Assembly (NCBI GenBank): GCA_031841125.1
Contig: CM063108.1
Location: 41,658,268-41,722,267 of the forward strand
DNA: 64,000 nucleotides
Direction: 5' to 3'
From: Acanthococcus lagerstroemiae
Lineage: Eukaryota; Arthropoda; Insecta; Hemiptera; Eriococcidae
This document shows, in pieces, positions 44,262 to 56,142 of this stretch. Both the position numbers and the translations under genes were made by a program. The notes under the pieces were generated by a model that ran no database searches, had not been told where the DNA came from, and saw nothing but the letters and a program-made list of their open reading frames with translations. Within the stretch, counting starts at the first letter, position 1, and the number at the start of each line of letters is the position of its first letter.

Positions 44262-45420
44262 GAGTAAGACTGATCGACCAGTGAAACTGACTAAACCAAT
44301 GCAAGTGATCAACTAATACAAGTGATCGACCAATAAAATTGATTGAACAATAAAAATTACTGACCAATAATGATAACTAAACAGTAAAATTGATCGATAC
44401 ACAGAAGTAATCGACCAATAAAATTAATCTGCCAGTACAGTTGATTACTCAAAAATTAATAGACCAAAAAAACTGACTAACAAAATTAGTTGACCAATAA
44501 AATTGATCAGTCAACAGAGTTGTTCGATAAATAAAACTGATCGTTGAATAAAATTACTTGACCAATGAGATTGATCGCCAATAAAATTGATTGGTCAATA
44601 AAACTGACCTACCAATATTATTAATCAGTCATTAAAATTGGTCGACCAGTATTATTGATTATTAGTCAATAAAAGTTTATCTGCCAATAAAATCAATCAA
44701 CCAGGAAAACTAATTCGCTAATAATATTGATTGGCTAATGAAATTCTTCCAACAACAATACTGTTGAGTCAATGAAACTGACTGACTAATAAAACTGACT
44801 AACTGATAAAACAGGTCGACTAATATTATTATTGAGCAGCCAATAAAATTAACAGGTCAATAAAATAAATAACCAATAAAATTGATTGGTCCATAAGATT
44901 AATTGGCTAGTAAAATTAGTTGACCAATGAAATGATTTGGTCAATAAAATAAATTTGCCAACAAAATTGACTCTCCACTAAAATTAATTGGCCAATACAA
45001 TTGATCGATCAATAAAGTTGATGGGTAATAGGACCGAATGAACTATAAAACTTGTCGACCAATAAACAGTGGCGTAGCCAAGGGGGGCGAAGGGGGCGAA
45101 TGCCTCCCCCAAGGCATATGAAATTGAATATAAAATGTGCAAGAATGAGCAATTTTTCGACTTTAAAACACGTTTTTCCAGAAAAATTTTCGCTCGAGCA
45201 GTAATTTTATCTTCATTTTCATAAAATAGTCCTCTAATATCGGCGACTTTTAAAAAATACCTCAATTTTCGACTTTTTCTCCCTTGAAAATCTTACTTTG
45301 CCTCCCCCTTGGGAAAATCCTGGCTACGCCACTGCCAATAAAGCTGATTGATCAATGAAATTAATTTACCAATTAAATTGATTCACCAATATAATTAAAG
45401 AGACAGTAAAATGTCGCATA
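44262..45420. repeat. 17-bp minisatellite array, consensus near CAATAAAATTGATYGAC
   Basis: Successive 17-bp units can be read off, for example CAATGCAAGTGATCAAC, TAATACAAGTGATCGAC, CAATAAAATTGATTGAA and CAATAAAAATTACTGAC. About fifty units remain after excluding the MITE at 45067-45334. Units are strongly diverged, so the array is old. A 17-bp period cannot keep one reading frame, so it is non-coding. Confidence 0.9.
45067..45334. mobile_element. hAT-type MITE with perfect 8-bp target duplication
   Basis: The 268 bp element starts CAGTGGCGTAGCCAAGG and ends CCTGGCTACGCCACTG, a near-perfect terminal inverted repeat. CCAATAAA lies on both sides (45059-45066 and 45335-45342). The duplicated word is part of the minisatellite consensus, but it stands twice without the rest of a unit between, so it is a true duplication. 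The interior has subterminal G- and C-runs and no coding capacity. Confidence 0.9.
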
Positions 45421-45499
45421 AAAAATAAAAACATGAAAATAAGAGAGTAAATGAATAGATTCACGAAATAAACCGAGATAAAATAAAAATCATTATTTT

Positions 45500-45910
45500 T
45501 CATGTAAAAATAAGAACATCAACTAGAAATGAATTCTTGAGCGAAAAATTTTCAGAACACTACAGAACCAGGACCTGGTGGTAAAATTCAATTTTTTTTT
45601 GGAAAATGTAAATGCGACCTCGAAATTAAGTTATTGAATTTTTGACAAATTTCCAGCAACGTTTTGAGGGTATCTCGACGACAGAGCATTGCCCCAAATT
45701 TGTACAAACGGATTCGAATTCAGCAGCCGAAATGAGTCGAAATAAATTGCTAACCTAACTTTTTTTATTTTTGAAACTTTTGAAAGTCATAAGAGATCCT
45801 TGGAGATTAATCCCTGAGAAATGCCGCGGAAATTTAAAATCAATTCCGACAGTACAACTGATCAACTAGTGAAACTGGCTGACCAGTGAATGTGATCAAC
45901 CAATGAAGTA
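45500..45910 (+). repeat. higher-order repeat, unique part, copy 2, plus minisatellite tail
   Basis: Direct repeat of 43900-44261, followed from about 45858 by a few diverged 17-bp units (ACTGATCAACTAGTG, GACCAGTGAATGTGATCAAC). Confidence 0.75.
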
Positions 45911-46038
45911 AAAGTGCAAGTCTTGCTTACAGGAAATACCTTACTAAGGTTCAACCCCGTTGAGTAACCACTAAAAATTTTTTCCTTTCAAAAAAATTTT
46001 AGCTGGTGTGTTTTTATTCCAACTATTTGTATCGTAGT

Positions 46039-48326
46039 TCGGGTTGGACGAACTCGCCGGGGAACCGGGGTTTCCTTGGTAGGCCGAACCAGCCGAAAAG
46101 CCGCTCGGAAATTGAATACTCAGTACGTGAAAATTATTGTTTATGGACCAGTTATAAAGATGAAAAACAGTAAATTGATAAATAATTTAAAAGATTAAAC
46201 AAATTGTTCGAGGTACACAGCGCGGTGTGCCTGTGTACCAGACATAAATTTAACCATTAGGTAAACGTGGATTGAGTGCACGTGGCGCTCATGAGGCGGG
46301 GCGGCAAAGGATTTAGGAAATCCAAATATTAGCCGTGGAAATTTTCTAGATATTCTACTTCTACTAGCGAAGTTTGATGCACCTCGGAGTGAGCATATTT
46401 AAACCGTATCTCACCGAATTGAAAGTAATCCTGAGAGTGGCAGTCAATATCGCACATTACTTTCAAAAACCATCTCAACGTTATACTTCAGTCAATAACA
46501 AATCTAATAAAGAAATGTATTAGTGATGACGTTAATAATGCTGGCATGTACTGCGTGGAGATCGACACTACTCAAGACATCAACGTGAAAGATATATGCT
46601 CTTTTATGATTCGATATGTCAAAGCAGAAATTGGTTTCCCTACAGTGCGTGAAAGAGTTTTTGCAATGATGAAAATCCAAGAAAAAACTTCTGGAGAAGC
46701 TCTGTGTGACTTGATTGCCAACAATCTGAAGGAAAATGGAATTGATGTTACAGAATACATTGGGAGTTCGACTGATGGGGCAGCAAATATGCGTGGCCAA
46801 TACAAGGGTTTTGCTACATGTTTGGAAAAACTGTCACCCAATCAACTCCACGTTTGGTGCTACTCACATAAACTCAATAATTGAAGTATCTTCTATTACA
46901 ACCCCATCCATCACCTTATTTGGTCTTCTGAATTCATGTGTTTTATTTTTGAGGGATTCCTATAAACGAATAAATGTTTGGTGAGAAGTAACCAAGGACA
47001 GTCGTGTCTTGAATCTTATTGGTCAAACGAGATGGGTGGGCAAAGGAAGTTGCTTTACAAAAAATTGTTGGCGGACTTAACGACTATTCAAAATGTTCAT
47101 ATATTGTGCTCATACAAACCTTCTCGATTATCAATTCCAGAACAGAGGATTTTAATTCTGACACGCGAACTACAAGCAGCAACTTTATTGCAGTCTTTAT
47201 TAAAATTTGAAACAATTTTGACAGCTCAACTATACCTCAAGATTTTTTGGAGCATAGGCTCCCTATCGAAGTATCTACAAACCGATGGTATGGACATTAT
47301 AAAAGCCCCGCAAATGGTTGACTCAAAAACAGCCATTTTGAGAAAAGAACAATTTAAAAAATTTTGAAAAGCGCTGAGAATTTTGTGCAATGGGCAAATA
47401 ATGAACTGGAGCTGATTAAGAGTGAAATAGTGGTTGAAGACTGCTTACCAAATATTCGCACTCATCGCAAACGGAAAATGGCAAGAGAAACGGCTGATGA
47501 TCATCCCCCAGCCACAGCAATCTCAAAATTTGAAATTGAAGTTCACAATGTTGCTATGGATTGTATTTTATTAATAAGATGGAAGAATCATTTTCCAAAA
47601 CTCGAGAAATGTGCGCTGATTTCGCTTGTTTAGACCCTCATAACTTTTCTAAACCATTACACATTATGCGCTAGATCAGTTGGGGGCACTGCTTGGCTTT
47701 GAAGGGGCTGTATTTAGGGAAGAGCTCCGTGACTTTTCTTAAAAATGGCAATATTTGAAAAATACCGAATTATCCGATTAGCCCAGTAAGGACTTTAATC
47801 TTGATGAAGGCGAATTAGAAGAAGAGGAAGAATATGATAGAGAAGCAATAAAATGTAACATCAAAAGTCAATGCACTAATTGTTTAATATGTTGTTAGAA
47901 TATTCTGATTACATATCGATTGTATGTGGAAGCTTACCAACACCTTTCCTTAGCTTATCAATTTGTATTGACATTGGCCAGCACGCAGGTGGACTGTGAC
48001 AAGAGCTTTTCCACTCTAAAATATGTTCAAAACCGCCTGAGAAATAGACTGTCTGTCAGTCATTTGGATGACTGGATGATCTTAAATTTAAACCAAGACA
48101 TTACAGAATCCTTAACGTTCAATGAAATACTGGAAGAAGTTGCTCGTGTGAATCCCTCACTAAAAAAAGTGTTGATAATTTAAGAATAGGTACAGTACCA
48201 AATAAAAATTATTTGTAAATAAGTATGTTTCTTCTATTTGACTGTGTGAAACCTTAATCTACCTCTAATGTCGAGCCGGCATGGCCTCATTTCCCCGGAC
48301 TGCTTGGGAAAGTTTGTCCAACCCTG
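46039..48326 (+). mobile_element. hAT element, 2.3 kb, terminal repeats and 8-bp duplication
   Basis: The left end TCGGGTTGGACGAACT and the inverted right end CAGGGTTGGACAAACT match except for three bases. Flanks ATCGTAGT (46031-46038) and ATTGTAGT (48327-48334) agree at 7 of 8. The unit encloses a decayed transposase (46440-48180) on + strand. The N-terminal zinc-finger region is missing, so it is an internal deletion derivative. The right end lies 11 bp from the 3' end of the LINE fragment at 48338. Confidence 0.88.
46440..48183 (+). pseudogene. ZMYM1-like hAT transposase, broken
   Basis: Reading starts near 46440 with KNHLNVILQSITNLIKKCIS and then NNAGMYCVEIDTTQDINVKD, holding the first conserved Asp (DTTQD). 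It continues through VRERVFAMMKIQEKTSGEAL, YIGSSTDGAANMRGQYKGFA (second conserved Asp region) and NQLHVWCYSHKLNN (Cys-x2-His). A stop at 46882-46884 and frame changes follow. RVLNLIGQTRWVGKG-like sequence is near 47007-47045 (the RW motif). The C-terminal dimerisation region QFVLTLASTQVDCDKSFSTL then KYVQNRLRNRLSVSHLDD ends at a stop, 48181-48183. At least four frame changes are present. This is the canonical hAT order, but the gene is inactive and lacks its N-terminus. Confidence 0.9.
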
Positions 48327-48337
48327 ATTGTAGTATG

Positions 48338-48729
48338 TGTGAGGTGGCGCTGTATGCGCCGAATGCTTAGCCCTTACAGTCCATTGCACTTTTCCTCAGG
48401 TTGCTGCTAAGGATCTGCTCAGTAGCTTCACTTTTACAGCCGAAGTAAGAATTTTACCTTCTATCCCTTTGACTTCACTGGGTGCTGGATACCCCAGTCC
48501 CAGTGCTTTGCGTCTTGTCCTGGCCATTGCTGCATGGGCACTAACATATGATGTGAATCGTGGCTTCTTCCTCTTCTCCCCAGTGCCTACAAGAGCTGCT
48601 TTTCGCCACTCCTATTTTATAGCACATGTGTTTTGCGGCCCCATGACCAGTTAATAGTCCGACCATGAGCCTTGCACGTTTTCTGTTGGCCTCAGTAGGA
48701 ACTTGGTGTACTTATCGGGGGTGTCCCTT
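48338..48729 (-). mobile_element. RNase-H LINE 3'-end fragment, copy 1
   Basis: On the minus strand this is the same sequence as 50508-50895. It has KYTKF/RLMVGLLTGHGAAKHM-type sequence, a Cys/His-like region and GYPAPSEVKGIEGKILTSAVK, then the 3' end CATACAGCGCCACCTCACAC. Several frame shifts and stops are present. The 5' boundary is where similarity to the longer copy stops, about 48729. Confidence 0.8.
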
Positions 48730-50484
48730 TTACACCAACTAGAACACGCGTATATTTAGCCATTGAGAGCAAAATTTTTCGAAAAAAATACATTTTGTGG
48801 GACACCTTGATACTGCCTTTAGTTCTCCCCCAAAAGCGAACGTGTTTGAGAACCAAACGAGAAAGATCTGATATTTCGCCGAATTGTCTTATGCATTTTG
48901 AAATACCGTTATCGCACATTCGGAAACTTCAAAGCTGAGCCATGCTAACCTCCAAATGCTTTACGGGCAATACGAAATTTCGTCAACGCATTCACAATGC
49001 AAAATAACCCGGTTTTCATTTACAGCGATACGCTAATCGAGTATAATTCGTATAAGCCAATAATTTAATACAATCTGATTGCGCGTCTGAAGGCACGGGT
49101 GTATTTTCTACAAGTAAGCATATTTTATTCGAAGTTGCCACGGATTCGCAATGAGTACAACAAACGAAATCCGCGTGGCTAATCGAGCTTTCCTGTTAAT
49201 TGTGCTTTTCAAACGCACGTCACTGTTAATTGTACGAGTAATAAAATCAGAAATGAAACCAGTTCGCTGTAGAGAGAGAAAGAGAGAAGAAAACAGATTT
49301 AATTCCGCACTTTTCGAAATATACCTTACCCGCAAATCGGCGGTGCGGCGCCGTGTCGAACGTATGGTATACTTATATGGGTCCTGGTAACTTTCCTAAT
49401 GTCTAAGCGAGAGAAAATATCGGGGATTAGATCTGGTTAAGAAACGCAAATTCACTAAACGGTATGTAGACTTATATTGAGAATGAGAACTGTCGACATG
49501 CCTAATCAATTAGTTCGAGCAGTGGTATGTGCGGCATGACGCGACATTATGGGCGCGTCGATGAAGTCGTCTGGGAAACTACCCTCGGTTCCTAAACATA
49601 CGTGCATAGCTTCTTTCAGATAAGGGAATAAATTCAGATCCAACCTGACAGTTTCTGATTGTATAGTGTAGTCAGAGCGGTTCCATATGCCGGCTGACGG
49701 AACCAAACTCTGGAACGTCCGGCTGAAAGGCAGGGGGCAGTTCCCCTCCTCTGATATTTGATTTAAACCCTAACACTGTTCTATTGAACTGTTATTTGAA
49801 TATTACTAGTCCAGCATGTAGTATGGTCCAAGTCCAGATGAGTATAGTACCCAATAATAGCGGATCTTGCCTCGCCACCACCTCCAAACTACTAGGCTCC
49901 TTCTGGGCGCCAAGCACCTCACTTCTTGTACCTGGCTCACTTGCAGTGTTCCGACGGATTGCGTCCTCGATTGTTGTCAAGTCTGTCTGTCTGCGATGAT
50001 GTAAACGATTTTAAAATACGAGCTCGTTTAACACCTTAAAATTGAAATTTGAAGGTAGACAGTTTTACCTTGAATTTGTAACGCCTTCAGAACTCAGCAA
50101 ACGTAATTTTATAATCGTAATACTGACCGTCGTATAGTTTATACCGGCGATAATTCATGCTTTTCATCTAGTTCACATATTTTTTCCCATATTTCGCATC
50201 ACCGTCCTTTTTTTCTTCTTCTTTTCGCTGTTATTTTGTTAGTTAATTCAGTGTTTGAATAAAATTAAAATAAAACACGTCGATTAGGATGAAACGACGA
50301 TACGAAGCTTTTAGTATCTATCGCATGTCATTATGTAGGTTTTTTGTTACGTATTCAGAGAATCCATTTGAAGAACTCAGCTATTCATATCCACTGAGAA
50401 CTGCCGTCCAAATCTGCGCCTGAAAATGAATACATTTTACCGGCCCGCCCCCGCGGTAAATCTTTCAGGATTGTAGCTATGACC
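48730..50484. other. GC-richer low-repeat island (about 48950-50330) and flanks
   Basis: Unique sequence with frames of 60-80 codons on both strands lacking recognised motifs. AT-rich tracts lie near 50150-50280. No gene called. Confidence 0.35.
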
Positions 50485-50498
50485 AGGGGCTAGAGGTT

Positions 50499-52545
50499 CA
50501 TTCATTCATTTGTGTGTGAGGTGGCGCTGTATGCGCCGAGTGCTCAGACTTTGCAGTCCATTGCACGATTCCTCAGGTTGCTAGGATAAGCTCAGTAGCC
50601 TCACTTTTATAGTCAAAGTGAGGATTTTACTGAGCTCTATCCCTTTTACTTCACTGGGAGTTGGATACTCTAGTCCCAATGTTTCGCGTCTTATCCCGGC
50701 TATTGCTGGGCATTGACATATGGTATGGATCGAGGTTTCTTTCTCTTCTCCACAGTACCTACAGGAGCCGCTTTTCACCACTCCTATTTTATACCGCATG
50801 TGTTTTGTGGCCCCATGACCAGTTAGTAGTCCGACCATGAGCCTTGCATGTTTCCTGTCAAACCCTAATCGGAACTTGGCATACTTACTGGCGGCGTCCC
50901 CCATCAGTGTTTTGCTAAGTTTCATGACACTGGCCAACCGCCAGCGCATTTCCGTCTACTTACTTATCCAAGCCTTTACTTTGGATTTTATGACACTGTA
51001 TGCAACAGGAAGGCACGGCCTCGGTGTTGCCAATTCCTTTTTTATGCCCTCCTTCGCCTGCTTGCCAGCGATCATGTTCGCCTTTTATGCCGAAGTGCCT
51101 CGGTGTCCATAGTATGGTGACACGATTCTCCTGAGCAAGGGTGTAAATTTGTTAACACACTTCATCATCAACAGGGATGTAGTTTGGTGTGACAATAGTG
51201 CTTTATAGCCGACTGACTGTCTGTACAGATCATAGGCGCCGACTTATGGAAAATATTGTAGGGGGGGGGAAGAATCAGTCGGAGAGCGGTTTTTTCTTTG
51301 ATTATTTTATTGAGACGCGTCTGATATTTCGGTATTATCGATTTTATTCTTATTCGTTTTCTCTCTTTTCTTCTTTTTTGTTAAATTAAACATCTGATGG
51401 TAAAATTTGTTGTACTTTTTCCATTTTTGAGTTGAAAATATTGGGGGGGGGGGCGTCGTCCCACCAAAGTTTTCATTGGGAAGGGCGAAGCCCCCCCCCC
51501 CAAAGTGCCAAGTCGGCGCCTAGGGTACGGATATAGATCTGCTTATTAACAAAACACTTCTGCTGGCTTCTATCAATGGCCACCATGATCGCCATTACCT
51601 CTGCTTGGAGGATAGTGACGCCCTCGGCCAGTGCCACTGAACAGTTGTCAGCGCCTTTTGCATTCGTGATTCCGATTCTTACACCTCGGCCATTCTTAGA
51701 GACATCTGCAAACCACACATTCTCCTCTTTTCCTAGAATGCTCGGCCACCTCTTTTCCCAAGCCTCCCGTGTGGGTATTAGCGTTCGGTACGGCTTGCCA
51801 AAGAAGTATTCCATCGTGATTCTATCCTTTGGCATCCCAAAGCATTTGCCTATCGTCCCCGCCATCTCCCATTTCCTTCTGTGGCCTATTTTTCGGCCTG
51901 AGGGTTTTGTTGACTCAGACGATAAGCCCCCATTATCGCAGATGCTTCTATAGCAGGGTGAAGTGGTGGCAAGCTTAGGAGCCCTTTCAGTGCCTTAGTT
52001 CGACACCGTATTCATTGTCCCCGTTGTCATCATGCACACGAGCCTTTGCAGGTGGTCTAGTTTCTCTCTGACTTTGGTCAGGTGGACCCGGCCCCATCAC
52101 ACAATGGCGCATATGTGATTCTGGGACGTATTACACCGGTGTATATCCAGTGCATCATTTTGGGAGAGAGTCCCCAGGTCCGGCCGACAAAGGTGCGGCA
52201 AGTCCAAAGAGCTTCAATCCCTTTTCTTATTTTATATGAGACGTGATCCCTCCAGGAAAATTTTTCATCGACTTTCCTGTGAGGGCTAATGGTCTTCCCT
52301 TGTACTGCACCTTGATCAACTCATAGCCTTTCCTTTTTCGGGGTGAAAAGAGTGATCTCAGTTTTGGCCGGGTTTATCGATAACCCCTTTTTTACGCACT
52401 ATTTTTCCACACATCGGAGTCCTCACTGCGCATTAACTCCGCGATGGTTTCCGGAAATTTTCCGGTTGCCACCAAAGCGAATCATCAGCGTAGCCCTGTG
52501 TATAGTTTTTGATTATTTAACTCCTCCAGCAAACTGTCCCCCGCT
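50499..52545 (-). mobile_element. 5'-truncated RNase-H LINE with 14-bp target duplication
   Basis: AGGGGCTAGAGGTT is present exactly at 50485-50498 and 52546-52559. On the minus strand the element begins just before the RT active site (YTQGYADDS, YADD at 52481-52492). It continues with KKGLSINPAKTEITLFTP, ALWTCRTFVGRTWGLSPKMM and ALKGLLSLPPLHPAIEASAI. The RNase H domain follows (VWFADVSKNGRG, LQAEVMAIMVAIDRSQ, CTDSQSA, WTPRHFGIKG) and then the C-terminus LLTGHGATKHMRYKIG with CRYCGEEKETSIHTICQCPA. It ends in an AATGAATGAATG tail. In RNase H the first motif is DVS instead of the usual DGS. Several frame shifts and stops are present. RNase H after RT points to the I/LOA/R1-type clades. A MITE splits RNase H. 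Confidence 0.92.
51231..51524. mobile_element. hAT-type MITE nested in the LINE RNase H domain
   Basis: The 294 bp element starts CATAGGCGCCGACTT and, inverted, starts CCTAGGCGCCGACTT, a 15-bp inverted repeat with one mismatch. Flanks GTACAGAT (51223-51230) and GTACGGAT (51525-51532) match at 7 of 8. Setting aside the element and one flank copy rejoins the RNase H frame at the CTDSQSA active-site motif. The interior has G- and C-runs and is non-coding. It must be younger than the LINE insertion. Confidence 0.9.
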
Positions 52546-52559
52546 AGGGGCTAGAGGTT

Positions 52560-53463
52560 GGGATTTCTTTCAACGGTATGGAGGGAGAGGCAGGTAGGAC
52601 TAGATCAAAAGGTCGAAAATGCCCAAAATTTTTTATGTAAACACAAAAAAGAAGAAGCGCAATGACTTTCATATTTTGCCTCAACTGATGACCGACTAAA
52701 AAGCCGAAGGAATCATGCCGAAAAACGCCGATAGATTCATAAATTTTTTATGCAAACAAAAAAATAAATAAAACAGTAAAAACCTCAACAACTTTTATAT
52801 TTTGTTGACTGATGTCTACAGTTCCTACTATAAATGGCTGAAACCGATTTATTCAAAAATACCGGCTCAATAATATAAAAATAAATTTTTCATTTAAAAA
52901 AGTCAACGATTTTCTTGTTATACCGACTGACGATCCAAATTGCCTACAAAATGGCCGCATTAGCTGAAAAACGCCGTCTCTGAAGATTTGTTAGGGGTGC
53001 AACACTCTCACACAAAACTTGAATTTGTTGAAAAATCAAAGAATATTCACTCGCTGCACTCACCAACACTTATCGAGAACTTAGTAAGATCATATTAAAA
53101 CTGGTTAAGTTTTTCCTAAGACTTGGTAAAACTCTTGAAGACAATATATTCAGATTTGCATTAAAATATGATCTGACTCTCAAATAAGACCAGTTAAAAT
53201 TCTGTCAAGATTTCTTGAGACCACACCAAGACTCGTTGAAGCTCCATAAAATTGCATCATGACTAAGTTTTTGTTATTATTTATCAAGACTTCTTAGAAC
53301 AGTATTAAAACGTTAAGATTCCTTAAAAACGTGATGAGACTCGCTGAGGCTGTGTTAAGATTTGCTCAAATAAATACAACTGCGCGAAGAACTGAAGATT
53401 TTCCAAAACTCGCTGAAATTTCTCAAGGCTTATGACTCCTTCAGACTTAGTTAAGATCAAAGA
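52560..53463. repeat. degenerate tandem DNA (52610-52980 and 53060-53460)
   Basis: The first part has three diverged units of about 120 bp containing TTTTTTATG.AAACA and TTTTGTTGACTGATGTC-like words, related to 13495-13740. The second is dense in AAGACTTGTTAA/AAGACTCGTTGAA-like words without strict period. No gene. Confidence 0.5.
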
Positions 53464-54653
53464 CGAAACTTGACTTTCAGTTTGGAAGAGGCAGGTGGAG
53501 AAGAAAAATGTGCCGATAAATATTTTTTGAAAACTAGAAATTTGCAGAAAAATTTTTCTAAAAATTGAAAATTTGCCGATTTTTTAATTAAAATATTTTT
53601 TAATTGAAAAAAAAATAAATAAATAAAAATGAACAAACAAACAAACGTTCTTAGAAAATGAGAAATTCAAATGAACAGTTTCAAAATTTGCCAACTGACA
53701 AATTATTGGGGGGGGGGGGTGTTTCTTGACCACACATGGTTTCGTCCCAGTAAATGCAGATTGGAACCTTATCCCCCAAGCATTCATATTTACGTACATG
53801 AATATAGCCTAGTCTGGGAGGGTAACCTGGAAGGATGTTAGGAATACTTGAGAGGAATACACAACTTCCTTTACACACTAAGGTGGTCGTTATTTACTCT
53901 TGAAGATATTTTTTCTGAATATCCTCTTATTCATCTCCTAAACGAATTCCAATAAAATAAAATAAAATATTAAAAAAAAAAATTACAAAGTTTTAGGTCG
54001 ATCGGCGATCGGATTAGGGGAATTCGTGGCACAAGCTCTCTTTCGTTCTTATGGGAAAAACACATGGAGTTTTGACTTTTGTTCCAGAAGGAGCTTTGAC
54101 TTTTGTTTTACATTAAATTTCCCTCCTATATTCACCAGGACCATAGTCCGTAAATTAAACAATAGAACATTTGCTATCGGATACAGCTTGTGACATTGGA
54201 AAATGAGTTTTTTGCTTTCAACTTTTAGATTTTAATAAAATGTTCAACTTTCCCAAATTTCAGGCTCTAGACAAAACAGAGAATCCAGTAAAAACAGAAT
54301 GGTCACTGAAATTCGAAATTCAACGTTTGCTATGTTTTTCAGATTTTCGAAATGTCTTGCCTATTTCAGCTTTGTTTCAGCTTTCTAGATTACGTTCGAT
54401 ACTCAGCTTGAAACCTTCGGCTTTTGACTGACTAGTCTCTGACAGGAGTCCAGGGTACTCCATTTTCAGAAACGAAATTTGACTTTCAGTTTGGGGAGGT
54501 GGAGGATAAAAATTTGCCGACAAAATTTGTAAGAAATTATAAATTTGCCAATTTTTCAATCGAAATATTTTTTAATTGTAAACAAACATTCGTAAAAAAT
54601 GAAAAATTCAATGAGGGAGGGGGAGGTAAACCCTTCCTATAGTATCGTCCCTG
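53464..54653 (-). repeat. composite 1.2 kb dispersed repeat, copy B (inverted)
   Basis: Reverse complement of 18241-19385 in the same block order: MITE (53464-53750), flanking block (to 53895), middle block (about 53990-54466), MITE end (54467-54653). Shared landmarks include AAACACATGGAGTTTTGAC, CACCAGGACCATAGTC and GACATTGGAAAATGAGTTTT. Non-coding. Confidence 0.75.
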
Positions 54654-56142
54654 GGTATGATTCTCCAGCACCAAGCCGGTGCGAAGAAGATGCCTTTAGA
54701 GGTGTGTAAAATTTTACTAGTTGATAGGCAAAGAAGAAGACAGCTCATATTTGTAATTTTTCTATCTGAGTTCCAGAATTTTCTAATCTTTCCAACTTTT
54801 TAATGGATAAGAACTACTGAAATGATAAAGAATTTCCGTGGTAATAAAAAAATCATTTACCTGAATTTTCCGGCACGATTTCAAAATTTTCCAACTTTTG
54901 ATATGATTCTAATTTCACGAATAATGAAGGATATTACTTCCTTCTATTTGTGGAAAGATTTTCAGTTTTAAGGCCGTATTAAGATGTTCACTAGGGCTCC
55001 TTAAAACTAAACCGAGACTAGTCAAGACTTTGCACAGATTTATTCGAGGTCTGCCGTCAAAAAACAGCATATCTGCAATGCTTAGGGCGAAGATGTATGG
55101 AGTAATACATAATATGTATATGTGGTGAAGATGAAATAGAGGCTCAAGATCCAACGTATGTGCTTGTCCCAGGACGAGGGATTTGGGTAAAAAGTAAATT
55201 CTCTGGGGGAATTGGGGGGGGGATGCTTTGGAAGGGGCTCGAGCCATTCCCATGACCTCATCCACTCACCCAAGTCTGCCTATGGCAATCTTTATAAATC
55301 TTATGACTGATATGGACTCTCGGTTATCAACGCATTACACCCCTACTCGTTTCGCCACTGCATAATATTTCTTTTTTTTCTTTACTTGAAAACCCCTCCG
55401 TTTCTGGTGGCCTTGTTACAATCCTGCCACCTTGTGATCCCTCACTTTCAAAAATTCTTCTAACACCATGTTGATTGAGTGTGAAGACACAAACCTCTGA
55501 TTTCCATTATCATATTTTGTTTATAGTTTTTCATTTTCTTAGAGGCGTCCTTTGATCTTCAAATTCTATTGAATATTTTATACTTCATACTCGAAAAGTG
55601 GAACCAGGCGCCTATATTGTCTCCTATTTCGGACAGTAAAAAAACGAACGTCGTTACAGGTAGCTCATCTTATACGTTGGTGTAAGCCGTGTAAGCCGTG
55701 TAAGGTCCGAGCCGATATAGTTCAATTTTTAAGTAGGCTAAGACGTAATTTCGCAGAACGATCTCCCAGTTGGAATCCGAACGAACATTAAATTTGGCGA
55801 TGATGAACGTCGCCGAATGCGCGACCTTCAGTGTAATTTGTTTTTCTCGGAAAAGAAGAACATGTCGGATTTACTACTGCGAGCTGATAACCGGACAAAC
55901 TGTAACAGCTGACAAACTGCAGCAGCGGTAGGTAACGCCTATCTTAGTGATACTTGGAGAAAAATGGGTATTGTTGTATTCTTTCACTGTTATGTAAAAA
56001 CTTGTTAGCGCACAGTGGGATAAAAAACAATCTAGCCGGACAAAAGTCGTAGAAAAAAAAGTTCTTCGACTCAGTGTCAGAAGTGCCCGATTTTTGCACT
56101 TTTGGGTGTAATTCCACGAAAGAGAGGTTCGACCCCCTCGCT
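54654..56142. other. non-coding, nothing recognised
   Basis: AT-rich to about 55600, then somewhat GC-richer DNA to 56100. Frames up to about 115 codons have no recognisable motif. Confidence 0.45.

Noticed and set aside
44262..45420. 17-bp array considered as a CRISPR-like or coding repeat
   Set aside because: There are no constant repeats with unique spacers, and the 17-bp period destroys any reading frame.
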